Shown piece by piece: positions 40,089 to 50,694 of a stretch of 64,000 nt of DNA. The position numbers and the translations under genes are program-made. Below the pieces are notes generated by a model. That model did not search any database, had not been told where the DNA came from, and saw nothing but the letters and a program-made list of their open reading frames with translations. The stretch is from Arsenophonus sp031446125 (lineage in GTDB: Bacteria > Pseudomonadota > Gammaproteobacteria > Enterobacterales > Enterobacteriaceae). Location of the stretch: contig CP132909.1 of assembly GCA_031446125.1 (NCBI GenBank), forward strand, positions 434,001 to 498,000, in the 5' to 3' direction. Positions within the stretch are counted from its first letter, which is position 1, and every line of letters begins with the position of its first letter.

Positions 40089-40409
40089 TTATTTTTCAAT
40101 TACAATATTTTCTTCTATTGGATCTACATGTATCATTTGTAATTTTTCTTTAGAAAGACGCTCAATACGACTATGATTTCCTAGTACATTTTCTTCTAAA
40201 ATTAAATTACGCCATTCAATGTCTAAAGATTCTTTTTCTGTTATAGTAATATTCTTATCAATTATTAATATTCGAGTTTTATGACTAACAGTGATCACTA
40301 AAATCGCTGATATCATAATAATTATCAACAAAATTAATTGAATTTTTCCATACTGAAAAATATCATTGCTAATAATTTTAATTAAATTATCTGTTTTTAA
40401 TACCATCAA
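40089..40409 (-). CDS. ftsL: Cell division protein FtsL
   Basis: FtsL is a small bitopic division protein that forms a coiled coil with FtsB and activates FtsWI. The 106-residue protein (E. coli 121) has one membrane helix (residues about 22-43), then a leucine-rich coiled coil. It ends in the strongly conserved block LDIEWRNLILEENVLGNHSRIE and EKLQMIHVDP near residues 63-98. The N-terminal cytoplasmic tail is shorter than in E. coli. Two bases separate it from rsmH. Confidence 0.94.
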   Translation of the reverse strand: MMVLKTDNLIKIISNDIFQYGKIQLILLIIIMISAILVITVSHKTRILIIDKNITITEKESLDIEWRNLILEENVLGNHSRIERLSKEKLQMIHVDPIEENIVIEK

Positions 40410-40411
40410 AG

Positions 40412-41368
40412 TTATTCCAAAATTTCAGCACACCGTAAAATAGAACTTCTTGCTCTTGGATTTTTAAAAATTTCTTCTTGAGTTGGTTTTATTTTACCTA
40501 ACATTTTTAAAATCGGATTAGTGCTCATCATTTTTAATTCTATATCAGTTAACGGTAATTTTGAGAGAAAATGTGACCGCCTACTATATTTTTGCATAAA
40601 ACGTTTTACCAATCTGTCTTCTAATGAATTAAAACTAATCACAGATAAGCGTCCCTTAGGTGCTAATATATGCAATGCATTTTCTAATACTACTTTTATT
40701 TCTTCTAATTCATTATTAATATAAATGCGAATAGCTTGAAATGTTCTAGTTGCTGGATGTTTATAGTTTTTTTTAAATGGAATAATCCGTATTATTAATT
40801 CTGATAATTGTTTTGTGTGAGTTAATATTGTTTTTTTTGAGTAGTGATTATGAAAAAAAATTGCTTTAGCAATTTTTTTTGAAAATCGTTCTTCACCGTA
40901 TGTTTTTAATACCCAAGCGATATCTGACTCTGAAGCTTTCATTAACCATGAAGCTGCAGATTGACCTTTTTTAGGATTCATTCTCATATCTAATGGGCCA
41001 TCGTTTAAAAAAGAAAAACCTCTTTTTGGGTCATCTAATTGAGGTGATGAAACACCTAAATCTAAAAGTAACCCATCAATTTTTCCTATTAATCCTTCTT
41101 TTTTAATTAATGATGCTAATTTAGAGAAATTAGTATGTGTAACAGAAAATCTTATATCATTAATAATATTTTTAGCAATTATTATTGCTTTAGGATCCCG
41201 ATCTATTGCTATTAGACGTCCGCCCTTACCTAATCTAGAAAGTATTAGTTTAGAATGTCCTCCTCGACCAAAAGTAGCATCTATATAAATTCCATTTTTT
41301 TTTAATTGCAATCCATTAACTGCTTCTTCTAGAAGAACAGTCATATGTGATAATTTATGATCTATCAT
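40412..41368 (-). CDS. rsmH: 16S rRNA m4C1402 methyltransferase
   Basis: RsmH (MraW) methylates N4 of C1402 in 16S rRNA. The 318-residue protein (E. coli 313) has the SAM-binding DATFGRGGHSKLIL near residues 30-43, AIDRDPKAI near 54-62, LLDLGVSSPQLDDPKRGFSF near 100-119, GPLDMRMNP and KHPATRTFQAIRI. The usually invariant SFHSLEDR motif reads SFNSLEDR. It is the first gene of the cluster; mraZ, which normally precedes it, is missing. No clear ribosome site precedes the chosen ATG, and an ATG seven codons in is an alternative start. Confidence 0.96.
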   Translation of the reverse strand: MIDHKLSHMTVLLEEAVNGLQLKKNGIYIDATFGRGGHSKLILSRLGKGGRLIAIDRDPKAIIIAKNIINDIRFSVTHTNFSKLASLIKKEGLIGKIDGLLLDLGVSSPQLDDPKRGFSFLNDGPLDMRMNPKKGQSAASWLMKASESDIAWVLKTYGEERFSKKIAKAIFFHNHYSKKTILTHTKQLSELIIRIIPFKKNYKHPATRTFQAIRIYINNELEEIKVVLENALHILAPKGRLSVISFNSLEDRLVKRFMQKYSRRSHFLSKLPLTDIELKMMSTNPILKMLGKIKPTQEEIFKNPRARSSILRCAEILE

Positions 41369-43875
41369 GGGTTTTATTAAAAAAATAAAATTATATAATA
41401 CAAATTTTTATTTAAAACACTATTGAAGCACATTTATTTGATATTTTTATACATCCAACACCAAATATATTAATTTTTATATAAATATTTTAAAATGGAA
41501 TATCTAATTCTTAATTTCATATAAAGTTTTTTTTAAAAAAATTATTTGTAAATCTACCATTTAATGAATATTAATATAATTAAAAAAAATATGTTTTTTA
41601 TATGAATCACTGTTATTTTTGCAATAAATTTGCAAGTAATAATTATTTAGTTAAATGATTTTTAATCAATTATAATAAAAAACAAAATTTTCTTAAAAAA
41701 TACATAAAAATCATAAATTCGAAAAAATAAACTTAATAACAAAGCATATTTATTTTTTGTATTATGTCAATCTTTATTAAAAATAACTTTATTAAAAATA
41801 AAGTAATTAAACTATACAATAATTTTAAATTGTAAATAAACTTAAAATTTTTAATTAAAAAATAATAAATTATTTATAAAATAATTATTTTTGAATACAT
41901 ACTTTATAAAATATCAATTTTTTAATAAATTCATGCAACAAAAAATAATTTTTCTGAATTATTGTTTTTAATATAATTAAATATTATTTTTGTAATATTT
42001 TTCTTATAAAGATAACACTTTTTTGCGAAAAAATCAAAAAACTTATTTTTTAATAAAAAATCAGTTTAATTTATTAATATTTTTTAAAAAATACATTTAT
42101 TTTTTTAAATATATTTTTTAAAAAATAAAATAATGTAACGGTTTTTTATAAAAAATTAAATATATATCTATAAATGTTTTATTTAATACAAAATAAAAAA
42201 AGTATTTTTATAAACCTTATATATTTCAAGATAAAACAATCGACACTTTCAATATAAAAAACAATTTTTAATAATAATTCCAACAAAAAATATCAAAAAT
42301 TTTATACAAAAAATTTAATAAAATATTTTTAATATTTTTACAAAAAACAGATATGAATCTTAATAATCTGTTTTTTAATAAAATTAAAAAATTTACAAAA
42401 AATAAAATTTTAATATAAATTTTTTACTATAATTTTTAAAAAAATATTAATAAAACATTACAAAAAAAATATAAAAAAATAATATAAAATTTAATATTTT
42501 TATAAAACATTTTATTTTTTCATAAAAAAATATAATAAACTATAGAAATATCATAAATAATTTCATAATTTTTATTTCTTAAATTATATTTGTATTTCTT
42601 AAAGTATAAAAAAATACTGTTAAATATATTAATTAATATTAATGATAAAAAATCATAATATATCATTTAGTACATAATATTTTAACAAAAAATATTTGAA
42701 ATATTCCTTTTAGTTTAAATATAGGTTTTTATTTTTTTCTAATTATAGAATTCAAAAAATAAAATTTTAAAGTGGTATTAACTAAGATTTAAATAATAAC
42801 AATAGAATTTATTATATAAAATTAATTTTAATAATAAAATATTAATTTTCAATAATCGTTAAATTTAAAAGATATTCTATATAAATCAAAACTAAAAATA
42901 AATAAAAAATCATATTAGAAAATCTTATAATTTTTATGCTCATGTTTTTGACACTTAAAACTAATAATAAAAAATATTAAATAATTTTTGAAAATTATTA
43001 ATATAAAAAAAACAAAAAAAGAATAAATTTATAAGAAATAAAAATTTTTTTTAAATTATTAATACCTATAAATAAAAAAATTATAAATTTTTATAGATAC
43101 TTTTTTACAAAACACAAATTTAATTATTTATCTCAATAAGCTATCTTATATTAAAATTTATACAAATTACCATAAAAAATCATTTAAACTACAGAAAATA
43201 ATAAAAAATGATTAATCTTTTAAAATATAAACTTTACTTTTTAAAACATGTTAAATATTGAAATTAAAAATAATATCATTAATTTTTAAAAAAAATATTT
43301 TTTATCAGATACAAAATTATATTTATGTTTTTTTACTAATGAGGAAAAATTGATTTACTATTTTTTCAATTTACCTATTCCTAAGCAAATATTTCATTTT
43401 AACTTAAAATGCATAAAAATATTTCTTATCTATATTTTATTCTTCTTCTATAAAATACTTTCTAATTTAATAAAATATTGACTTATTTTTTTCTTAATAT
43501 CTTATTAATAAATTTTCTGACATAAAATTTATTAATAAATATAATTTTTAAAAACACTGATTAAACCTTCATTTATAAAAAATTTTTATAAAAAAAACTA
43601 TTTTTTATAAATTTAAAAAACATTTAACGCTGATATTTTTAATTGCAAATATTAATCAAAAAACTATACTTTAATTCTTATGCAAAAATATAACTAAATG
43701 TTATTTTTATAAAACAATTCTTACGTCAATATATGAACATAAAAAAATATATTAACATTATTAAGAGAATACATACAAAAATTTTAAAAAATGATAATAT
43801 AAATATTTTGTCACCATAATTCTAAAAAATATATTTTTAAATGCATTGTTTATTAAACAAGAGAAATTTTATACT
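41369..43875. other. 2.5-kb gene desert upstream of rsmH
   Basis: This is the longest gene-free stretch in the window. In E. coli mraZ and cra would precede rsmH, and no fragment of either is readable. The sequence is low-complexity AT with many A and T runs. It should contain the promoter for the entire division cluster and that of pssA, but none is distinct enough to call. Confidence 0.5.
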
Positions 43876-45234
43876 GTGATATTATCAAAATTTAAAAAAA
43901 AAAATCATCAAGAATATCTTGATGCTTTAATAAAATTATCTCAATTTCCAAAAGAAATTATTACTCTTTATGATACAAAATCTTTTCGAAAAATACTTTT
44001 AGATAAAATTAGCAATTCTCAAAATTACATATATATTACTACACTTTATCTAGAAAACGATGATGCAGGACAAGAAATATTAAATACTCTTTATCAATCA
44101 AAAATAGCATGTCCACAATTGGATATAAAAATCATGGTGGATTGGCATCGTGCACAAAGAAATCGTATTGGAAATACAAAAATTATAACGAATGCCGATT
44201 GGTATTATCAAAACTCACTTCTATCTCCAGAAATAAATATTCCTATTTTTGGTATCCCAATTAATACACGTGAAGCTTTAGGTGTTTTACACCTAAAAGG
44301 ATTTATATTAGATGATATAGTTATTTACAGTGGTGCTAGTATTAATAATGTATATTTACATCAACATCAATATTATCGCTATGATCGTTATCATATATTT
44401 AAAAATATACAATTAGCCAAAACTATGAAAACTTTCATAGATAAAAATTTATTATCTTCACCTGCTATTCAACGTTTAGATCAACCCAATCTTCCAAAAA
44501 ATGCCAGTATAAAAAGTTTAGTAAAAAAATTTCGTCGTAATTTAAAAAGTGCCCATTATCAATTTAAAAAAAGTGCAACAAACAAAGAATTAGGAATCAC
44601 TCCATTAATTGGTTTAGGAAGAAAAAATAAATTAAATAAAACTATTACACATTTAATGTATAGCACGGAGAATCAAATAACAATCTGTACACCTTATTTT
44701 AATTTACCAAATATTTTAACTCGTATAATTACAAAATTATTAAAAAATGAAAAGCAAATTGAAATAATTGTAGGAGATAAAACTGCAAATGATTTCTATC
44801 TTCCACCAAATGAACCTTTCAAAATTATTGGAGCATTGCCTTATTTATATGAAATCAATTTACGTAAATTTATTCACCGATTTCAATATTTTATAGATAA
44901 AAAAAAATTAATTATTAGATTATGGAAAAATGGTACCAATAGTTATCATTTAAAAGGAATTTGGATAGATAATCATTGGCAATTACTTACAGGTAATAAT
45001 TTGAATCCACGTGCATGGGGGTTAGATTTGGAAAATGCAATTTTGATTCATGATCCAAAAAAAACATTAATAAAACAAAAAAATAAAGAATTACAATGTA
45101 TAAGAGTTCATACTAAAATTATAAAACATTATGCAGATATTGAAAATATACAAAATTATCCGAAAAAAATAAAAACACTCCTTCGTCGGTTACGAAGAGT
45201 ACATATTGATAAATTAATACGCCGTATAATTTAA
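43876..45234 (+). CDS. pssA: Phosphatidylserine synthase
   Basis: PssA makes phosphatidylserine from CDP-diacylglycerol and serine, leading to phosphatidylethanolamine. The 452-residue phospholipase-D-superfamily protein (E. coli 451) has two HKD motifs: VLHLKGFILDD near residue 140 and YHLKGIWID near 357. NTREALGV, YLYEINLRKF and TGNNLNPRAW are also conserved. I chose the GTG at 43876 because the next residues (VILSKF) align with the E. coli MLSKF start and an AGAG site lies 12 bases before. An in-phase TTG at 43846 is the alternative. An A11 tract (43894-43904) lies in phase near the start. Confidence 0.95.
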   Translation: MILSKFKKKNHQEYLDALIKLSQFPKEIITLYDTKSFRKILLDKISNSQNYIYITTLYLENDDAGQEILNTLYQSKIACPQLDIKIMVDWHRAQRNRIGNTKIITNADWYYQNSLLSPEINIPIFGIPINTREALGVLHLKGFILDDIVIYSGASINNVYLHQHQYYRYDRYHIFKNIQLAKTMKTFIDKNLLSSPAIQRLDQPNLPKNASIKSLVKKFRRNLKSAHYQFKKSATNKELGITPLIGLGRKNKLNKTITHLMYSTENQITICTPYFNLPNILTRIITKLLKNEKQIEIIVGDKTANDFYLPPNEPFKIIGALPYLYEINLRKFIHRFQYFIDKKKLIIRLWKNGTNSYHLKGIWIDNHWQLLTGNNLNPRAWGLDLENAILIHDPKKTLIKQKNKELQCIRVHTKIIKHYADIENIQNYPKKIKTLLRRLRRVHIDKLIRRII

Positions 45235-45662
45235 TTAAAATATATGAGATCTGTTTTTAAAAATATATTTTTAAAATCTATGATCATTTTTTTTAAAAAA
45301 AACTAGTCTGCTAATATACCTATTATTTTCAATATATACGTTTCCTTTATAAAAAAATAATTTTATTTAATTAATTTATTTTTTTTTAAAAATATTTTTA
45401 AATTTTTCATTAATTGTTTGATATAGTAAATCTGTATAAAAATCTTAATCTTTTATTTTTTTTATTATGTTTTATTATTTTTAATTTTATAAAATTATTT
45501 TATTAAGAAATAAATTTTAATATATTTTAAAAAAAATAGTTTTGTTAATCTAAAAATTTTAATTTTTATTGAATATATGGATTTTATTTTTAAAAATTTT
45601 GCATTAATGATAATATTTTATATTTAAAATCTTCATAATAATTTTATATCATCATCACTAAA
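45235..45662. other. Convergent intergenic region pssA/murI
   Basis: About 430 bases between the 3' ends of pssA and murI. Just after pssA (45249-45296) there is an A/T-rich self-complementary stretch followed by eight T, which might terminate pssA transcription. The stem has almost no G:C pairs, so I do not list it as a terminator. Confidence 0.4.
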
Positions 45663-46487
45663 CTAAAAAATAATTTTTTGAAATTTATGAAAACCTATCC
45701 TCAAAAGTACTGGAAAAAGCTTTTCAGTCTTATTATCAATTTTAGTACAGTAAACAATATTTTTGTTTTTTATTAACATATTTTTTTTTTTATTTATAAT
45801 GAACTCTTTTTGTTTATTCATCAAAAAAAAAGCTCGCTTTGCAATTGCAGAGCTAGAATCAATTATCACAGTGTCTTCTAAAAAAATTTTTTTAAATTCT
45901 TTTAATAATAGTGGAAAATGTGTACACCCCAATATAATTGTATCAGGTGGTTTTTTCATCTGTAACCATGGTTTTAATATAATCATCAGTCTTTTTTTTG
46001 AAATATTTTCTCCATGAATTTTTTTTTCTGCTAATTGCACTAATTTTGATGAAGCAATCATATTAACGGTAACATTTGTAGCAAATTTTTTAATCAAATT
46101 TTTAGTATAAACCCCATTCACAGTTAATTTTGTTGCTAGTAATCCGATTATTCTATTACGAGTTAATTTAATAGCAGGTTTTATTGCAGGAACAACACCT
46201 ATAATAGGAAATGAAAAAAAATTTCTTAAAAAAAGCAAACTAGCAGTGCTTGCCGTATTGCAAGCAAGTATTGCTATTGAAAAAAAAGTTTCTTTCTGAA
46301 TTTTATTAAGCAAAACACTTAAACGTGCAGTAATAAATTCTGTTTTTTTATTTCCGTAAGGAAATACTTCGTTATCTAAAACATAAATATAATTTATATC
46401 TGGTAATAAATCCCTTACTGCATAATAGACAGATAACCCACCAACACCAGAATCAAGAATTAAAATAGTAGGTGAAATGATATTCAA
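45663..46487 (-). CDS. murI: Glutamate racemase
   Basis: MurI makes D-glutamate for MurD. The 274-residue protein has LILDSGVGGLSVY with the catalytic Asp near residue 12, YPYGNK-like FPYGNKK, the first catalytic Cys in ACNTAST near 75-81, GVVPAIKPA and the second Cys in LGCTHFPLL near 186-194. The C-terminal 30 residues are Lys- and Asn-rich and include an A11 tract in phase (plus-strand T run 45781-45791). It stands alone, far from the other mur genes. Confidence 0.95.
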   Translation of the reverse strand: MNIISPTILILDSGVGGLSVYYAVRDLLPDINYIYVLDNEVFPYGNKKTEFITARLSVLLNKIQKETFFSIAILACNTASTASLLFLRNFFSFPIIGVVPAIKPAIKLTRNRIIGLLATKLTVNGVYTKNLIKKFATNVTVNMIASSKLVQLAEKKIHGENISKKRLMIILKPWLQMKKPPDTIILGCTHFPLLLKEFKKIFLEDTVIIDSSSAIAKRAFFLMNKQKEFIINKKKNMLIKNKNIVYCTKIDNKTEKLFPVLLRIGFHKFQKIIF

Positions 46488-46991
46488 TTTGATTAATTAT
46501 TTTTTTGATTTATAAATATTTTTATAAAAATACATTAAAAATAACATTTAAACAATAATTTTATATACATTAAAATTATAATTTATAATCATAAAAGAAA
46601 TCAAAATAATATTGTGATTATTAATTTTAAATTTAATAAAAATAAAAAACTTAAATATAATAAAATTTATTATTACCTTCTTACTAAATTTATATTAAAA
46701 TTATACAAATTTATTAAGCGATAATTTTGAAAGGTTTTTATAGAAAAAACTATTCTTAAATAGAAATGACACTTTAAAACCAATATTTACTTATTAATCA
46801 TATCAGATTTTTTAAAATACACGAAAAATGTTATAATTTTTATTATTAGATTAAAAATCTTATATTTTAAAATATAACATAAAAATATTTCTAATATTGA
46901 TTTACTAAAATATAAATAATTTTATTTTTTATTACATCATGACTTTAATATCACAATTACTATCTATAACAATTTTTTGTACAATCAAAAT
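46488..46991. other. Divergent intergenic region murI/ygfZ
   Basis: About 500 AT-rich bases between the divergent starts of murI and ygfZ, with no recognisable gene or RNA. Confidence 0.45.
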
Positions 46992-47954
46992 ATGAAAAAA
47001 TCATTATTAAAAAACCAATTACCATTAACACTAATGTTCCTAAATGATTGGGATTTTATTACAATTAATGGTATTGATCTAATACAATATTTACAAAGTC
47101 AATTCACTGCAGATATTTTATCTCTGCAAAAAAATAAACATTTATTTACTGCGCACTGTAATTCAAAAGGAAAAATGCATAGTACATTACATCTTTTTCA
47201 TTATAAGAAAGGCTTTGCTTATATTTTACGTAAAAGTGTAGCACAAAAACAAATAGATGAATTAAAAAAATATTCTATATTTTCAAAAATTACAATACAA
47301 AAAGAACCTGACATAATACTCTTAGGTGTAGTAGGTCAAGATGCACAACAAAAATTAAAAATTTTTTTTCCTCAATTACCTAATCAAGAAAAATCAGTTA
47401 TTTTTTTTAAAGAAACAGTTTTATTACACTTTCATTTACCAACAGAACGATTTTTAATTGCTACAAATAAAATAATTGCTAATCAATTGATTCAATGTTT
47501 TAGGATACACTCCAATAGCCAACAATGGTTAGCTTTAAATATTTCCGCTGGCATTGCTAACATTGATATTGAAAATACCCAAAAATTCATACCTCAATCT
47601 GCTAATTTAGAAGCATTACCTGCTAGTATTAGTTTTCAGAAAGGATGTTACATTGGACAAGAAATCATTGCACTTACAAAATATAAAGGTGCTAACAAAA
47701 ACAGAATGTTTTTTTTACAAGGTACTGCAAAAACAACCCCAAAAATAGGTGATGGCATTGAATGGCAATGCAAAAATAATTGGCGACTTGTTGGAAAAGT
47801 TTTAGCAGCTGCAAAATTAACTGATAGAAAAATTAGCATACAGATAATCATGAATCATGAGATACCTGCAAACAGTATTTTTCGTTTAATAAAAGAAGAA
47901 AATAGCCGACTAAGAATCTACCCTTTACCTTATTCATTTGAAAAAATAAAATAA
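46992..47954 (+). CDS. ygfZ: Folate-binding Fe-S/tRNA-modification factor YgfZ
   Basis: YgfZ is a tetrahydrofolate-binding GcvT-like protein needed for some Fe-S enzymes, including the tRNA methylthiotransferase MiaB in E. coli. The 320-residue protein (E. coli 326) contains the family signature KGCYIGQE near residues 222-229 with its conserved Cys. Flanking conserved blocks are LPLTLMFLNDW, QSQFTADI, AAHCNSKGKM-like TAHCNSKGKM and FIPQSANLEAL. I chose the ATG of MKKSLLKNQ; a TTG five codons upstream is also open. Confidence 0.94.
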   Translation: MKKSLLKNQLPLTLMFLNDWDFITINGIDLIQYLQSQFTADILSLQKNKHLFTAHCNSKGKMHSTLHLFHYKKGFAYILRKSVAQKQIDELKKYSIFSKITIQKEPDIILLGVVGQDAQQKLKIFFPQLPNQEKSVIFFKETVLLHFHLPTERFLIATNKIIANQLIQCFRIHSNSQQWLALNISAGIANIDIENTQKFIPQSANLEALPASISFQKGCYIGQEIIALTKYKGANKNRMFFLQGTAKTTPKIGDGIEWQCKNNWRLVGKVLAAAKLTDRKISIQIIMNHEIPANSIFRLIKEENSRLRIYPLPYSFEKIK

Positions 47955-48588
47955 TGTATAAAATATTATTAATCTTTAAAAATTTACAAAAAATTTTTTA
48001 AAAAACTTAATATATAGAATTAAAAATGATCATACAAAACTTTAGGATTTATATATCATATTATAATCTTACTGATATATGATTTTTTTTTATAAAAGAA
48101 CTATTTTTTATAGAATAAAAATTATTAAAAAATAAAATCTTTATTTGAAAAATATAAAAAAAAATCAATTTAAAAAAAATTGATAAATAAAATAAGAAAA
48201 AAATAATATAATAAATACATATGCTTCTAATTGCACAAAAAATCAAAATTCTAACTATTATATATTTAAATTAGTATAGTATAAATATTATTATAGCAAA
48301 CTTTTTTCATAAAAAATAGAAAAAAATCAGAAAATATTTTTTTACAATTAAAAAAAATATTTAAAATATGATGAGATACTTGTAATTTTTATTAAAATTT
48401 AATAATAATATTTCATTATAAAAAAACATAATCAATAAAAAATAAATACAATATTCTATTTTCGGAAAAATTATTACTTTTAGCTATTTTTTACAACTTC
48501 TAATTTTTTATTTAATTATTAAAAGTAAAAAATATTTCGTATTCATTAACAAAAAATAAATTATATATAAAAATATTTTTTAAAAAAA
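47955..48588. other. Convergent intergenic region ygfZ/ubiH
   Basis: About 630 bases between convergent genes. A 61-codon minus-strand open frame (48061-48246) is almost all Phe, Ile, Tyr and Ser and looks non-coding. Nothing else is supported. Confidence 0.45.
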
Positions 48589-49770
48589 TTAATAATAAAA
48601 ATACTTTGTTCCAAATATTTTGTTAATAAAAATATCGCGTATTAATGGCATTTTTTGCATGAGAATAAATACAATATTACGACTCATACTAAAAATTTTA
48701 TGATTATTTGTAAATAAATGAATTAAGTGATCTGTTAATTTTATTATCCTTTGTCGATCATTATCACGTTGGATTTGATAATTCATCAAAACAGAATAAT
48801 TTCCGATATCACCACCATGATCAGCGACTCTACTAATGATTTTAGATAAAATTATTATATCACGAATACCAAGATTAAAACCTTGAGCAGCTATAGGATG
48901 TATAGTTTGTGCTGCATTTCCAACTAAAACAATTCTATGACTGATATTTTTTTTTGCTTGAGAGAAAAACAATGAAAAAAAAGAACGTTCTGTTACTAAC
49001 TGAATTTCACCTAAATTCCAACCAAACCATTTTTGTAATTCTACAATAAATTTGTTATCACACCATTTCATAATATTCTTTTTTTCTTTTAATGGATGAC
49101 ACCAAATTAATGCATTTTTATTGGCAGATAATGGCAACATAGCTAAATGTCCATTTTGAGTAAAACGTTCAAATGCCCGACCATATGATAATTCACTAGT
49201 AAAAACATTAGCAATAACTGCACATTGTTGATAAGATTTTTTTTTGAATTCAATTTGACTAATTTTTCCTATTATAGAATCACTGCCATCAGCACCAAGT
49301 AATAATTGCCCTTTTAAAATCTTACCACTTGTTAATTTAACCAATACAAAATCAACTTTTCGTTCAAAAGACACTACTTTATCAGGACAATATAATGTAA
49401 TTCCAGGAGATGTTTTTAACGCTTGAAATAAATAATTTTCTATATCAGTTAATGAAACTACATAACCAAATGCAGGAAGAGAGTAATCTTGTGCTTTCAT
49501 ATTTAAAACCCAAGAATGTCCATATTCAGAAATAAAAATTTCAATAATTGGTGTAATATACTTTTTTAGTGCAGACCAAATACCAATTTCTAAGAAAATT
49601 TGATACGTTCCGTAAGTTAATGCAAGAGTTTTACTATGAAAATTACCATATAACTTACTAGGCAAAAATGCTGTGATTACTGAAACTTGAATACTACCCT
49701 TACTAATTTTTGAAATAGCAAGAGCTAATGATGCACCTACAACACCACCACCAACAACAATTGCTTTCAT
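48589..49770 (-). CDS. ubiH: 2-octaprenyl-6-methoxyphenol hydroxylase
   Basis: UbiH is a flavin monooxygenase of ubiquinone synthesis. The 393-residue protein (E. coli 392) has the FAD-binding GGGVVGASLALAIS near residues 7-20, the LLGADGSDS motif near 160-168 and GNAAQTIHPIAAQGFNLGIRD near 286-306. Internal blocks YGRAFERFTQNGHLAMLPLS and WCHPL match UbiH rather than UbiI. The ATG of MKAIVV is chosen because GGAGAAG precedes it by nine bases. The upstream ATG overlaps that site. The E. coli partners ubiI, pepP and ygfB are absent here. Confidence 0.93.
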   Translation of the reverse strand: MKAIVVGGGVVGASLALAISKISKGSIQVSVITAFLPSKLYGNFHSKTLALTYGTYQIFLEIGIWSALKKYITPIIEIFISEYGHSWVLNMKAQDYSLPAFGYVVSLTDIENYLFQALKTSPGITLYCPDKVVSFERKVDFVLVKLTSGKILKGQLLLGADGSDSIIGKISQIEFKKKSYQQCAVIANVFTSELSYGRAFERFTQNGHLAMLPLSANKNALIWCHPLKEKKNIMKWCDNKFIVELQKWFGWNLGEIQLVTERSFFSLFFSQAKKNISHRIVLVGNAAQTIHPIAAQGFNLGIRDIIILSKIISRVADHGGDIGNYSVLMNYQIQRDNDRQRIIKLTDHLIHLFTNNHKIFSMSRNIVFILMQKMPLIRDIFINKIFGTKYFYY

Positions 49771-50112
49771 TTTATAATACTTCTCCATAACTTATAAGTT
49801 AAAATAATTTCTCTGCATTATATCTAAAAAAAGTAATTAATTATTGAAAAATTTTATGAATAATTGCCAAAAAAATAAAATTTAAAAAAAATCGATAAAT
49901 ATTAATTATCTAAATACTCTAATATTACTGTAAAATATTAATTTAAACATTTTAGAAAAACAAAAAATTTTAGTTTTTATGGAATATTCAATAAAAAAAA
50001 TTATAAAAAATATAAAAATTAATTAAAATACATTTATAATATAATAAACAAAAATAAGTTATCATACTAAATATTAAAACATAAAATATAATTTTTATCT
50101 TATTTACATAAT
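49771..50112. other. Divergent region ubiH/fau; zapA and 6S RNA not found
   Basis: In E. coli pepP, ygfB, zapA and the 6S RNA gene ssrS lie between ubiH and fau. None is readable in these 340 bases. The G/C-rich closing stem expected of 6S RNA is not present. Confidence 0.45.
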
Positions 50113-50694
50113 ATGTTAAAAAAATAAATATAAAAAAAATATAATTAGAAAAAAATTAAGAAAAAAACGTCAAAAATTAACACATATAGAATACAAAAAA
50201 TCTTCATATAAAATCACAAAATTAATATTAGATCAAAAAAAATATCATCTGCAACTCATATAGGATTATTCCTTTCATTTGATGGAGAAATCAACACCAA
50301 TTTTTTAATTAAAAATCTATGGAGAAATAATAAAAAAAAATACCTCCCAATTTAAAATACTTATAATCAAGAAGTAATATTTATAAAATATTTTCCAAAT
50401 ACACCTTTAAAAAAAAATTACTTTAATATTTATGAACCTTTAGTAAATACTAAAAATATTATACCAATAAAAAATATGGATATTATATTTATATCATTAG
50501 TGGCATTTGATAAAAAAGGAAATAGATTAGGAATGGGAGGAGGATATTATGACAGATTACTTAAAAATTTTAAAAAACACACATATCCGATGGAATTAGC
50601 TTATAATTTTCAATTAGTGAAGAAACTTCCTACAGACACATGGGATATATCACTACATGAAATTATTACAGAATCAAAAATATGGAAGCGATAA
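50113..50694 (+). pseudogene. fau: Degenerate 5-formyltetrahydrofolate cyclo-ligase
   Basis: The homologue is E. coli Fau (YgfA), which converts 5-formyl-THF to methenyl-THF. The remnant begins with IRKKLRKKRQKLT in one frame. It shifts at an A8 tract (50235-50242; one added base would restore it) to ISSATHIGLFLSFDGEINTNFLIKNLW, and meets a TAA after KKYLPI near 50356. It then stays readable to the end through LVAFDKKGNRLGMGGGYYDRLL, which contains the nucleotide-binding GMGGGYYDR motif, and closes at 50694. The start codon is also lost: the only nearby ATG, at 50113, is out of frame behind another A run. With a frameshift, a stop and no start it is non-functional. Confidence 0.93.

Noticed and set aside
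41369..43875. CRISPR array or repeat family in the large desert
   Set aside because: A runs and T runs recur, but no regularly spaced repeat longer than simple AT words was found.
45249..45296. Intrinsic terminator after pssA
   Set aside because: A T run follows a self-complementary stretch, but the stem is almost entirely A:T and could form anywhere in this DNA.
48061..48246. Open frame of 61 codons on the minus strand
   Set aside because: It is nearly all Phe, Ile, Tyr and Ser, has no ribosome site and resembles translated AT-rich non-coding DNA.
49801..50100. Possible 6S RNA (ssrS) upstream of fau
   Set aside because: Only a short ATTTCTCTG-like match occurs near 49807. The complementary closing stem and G/C-rich internal arms are absent.
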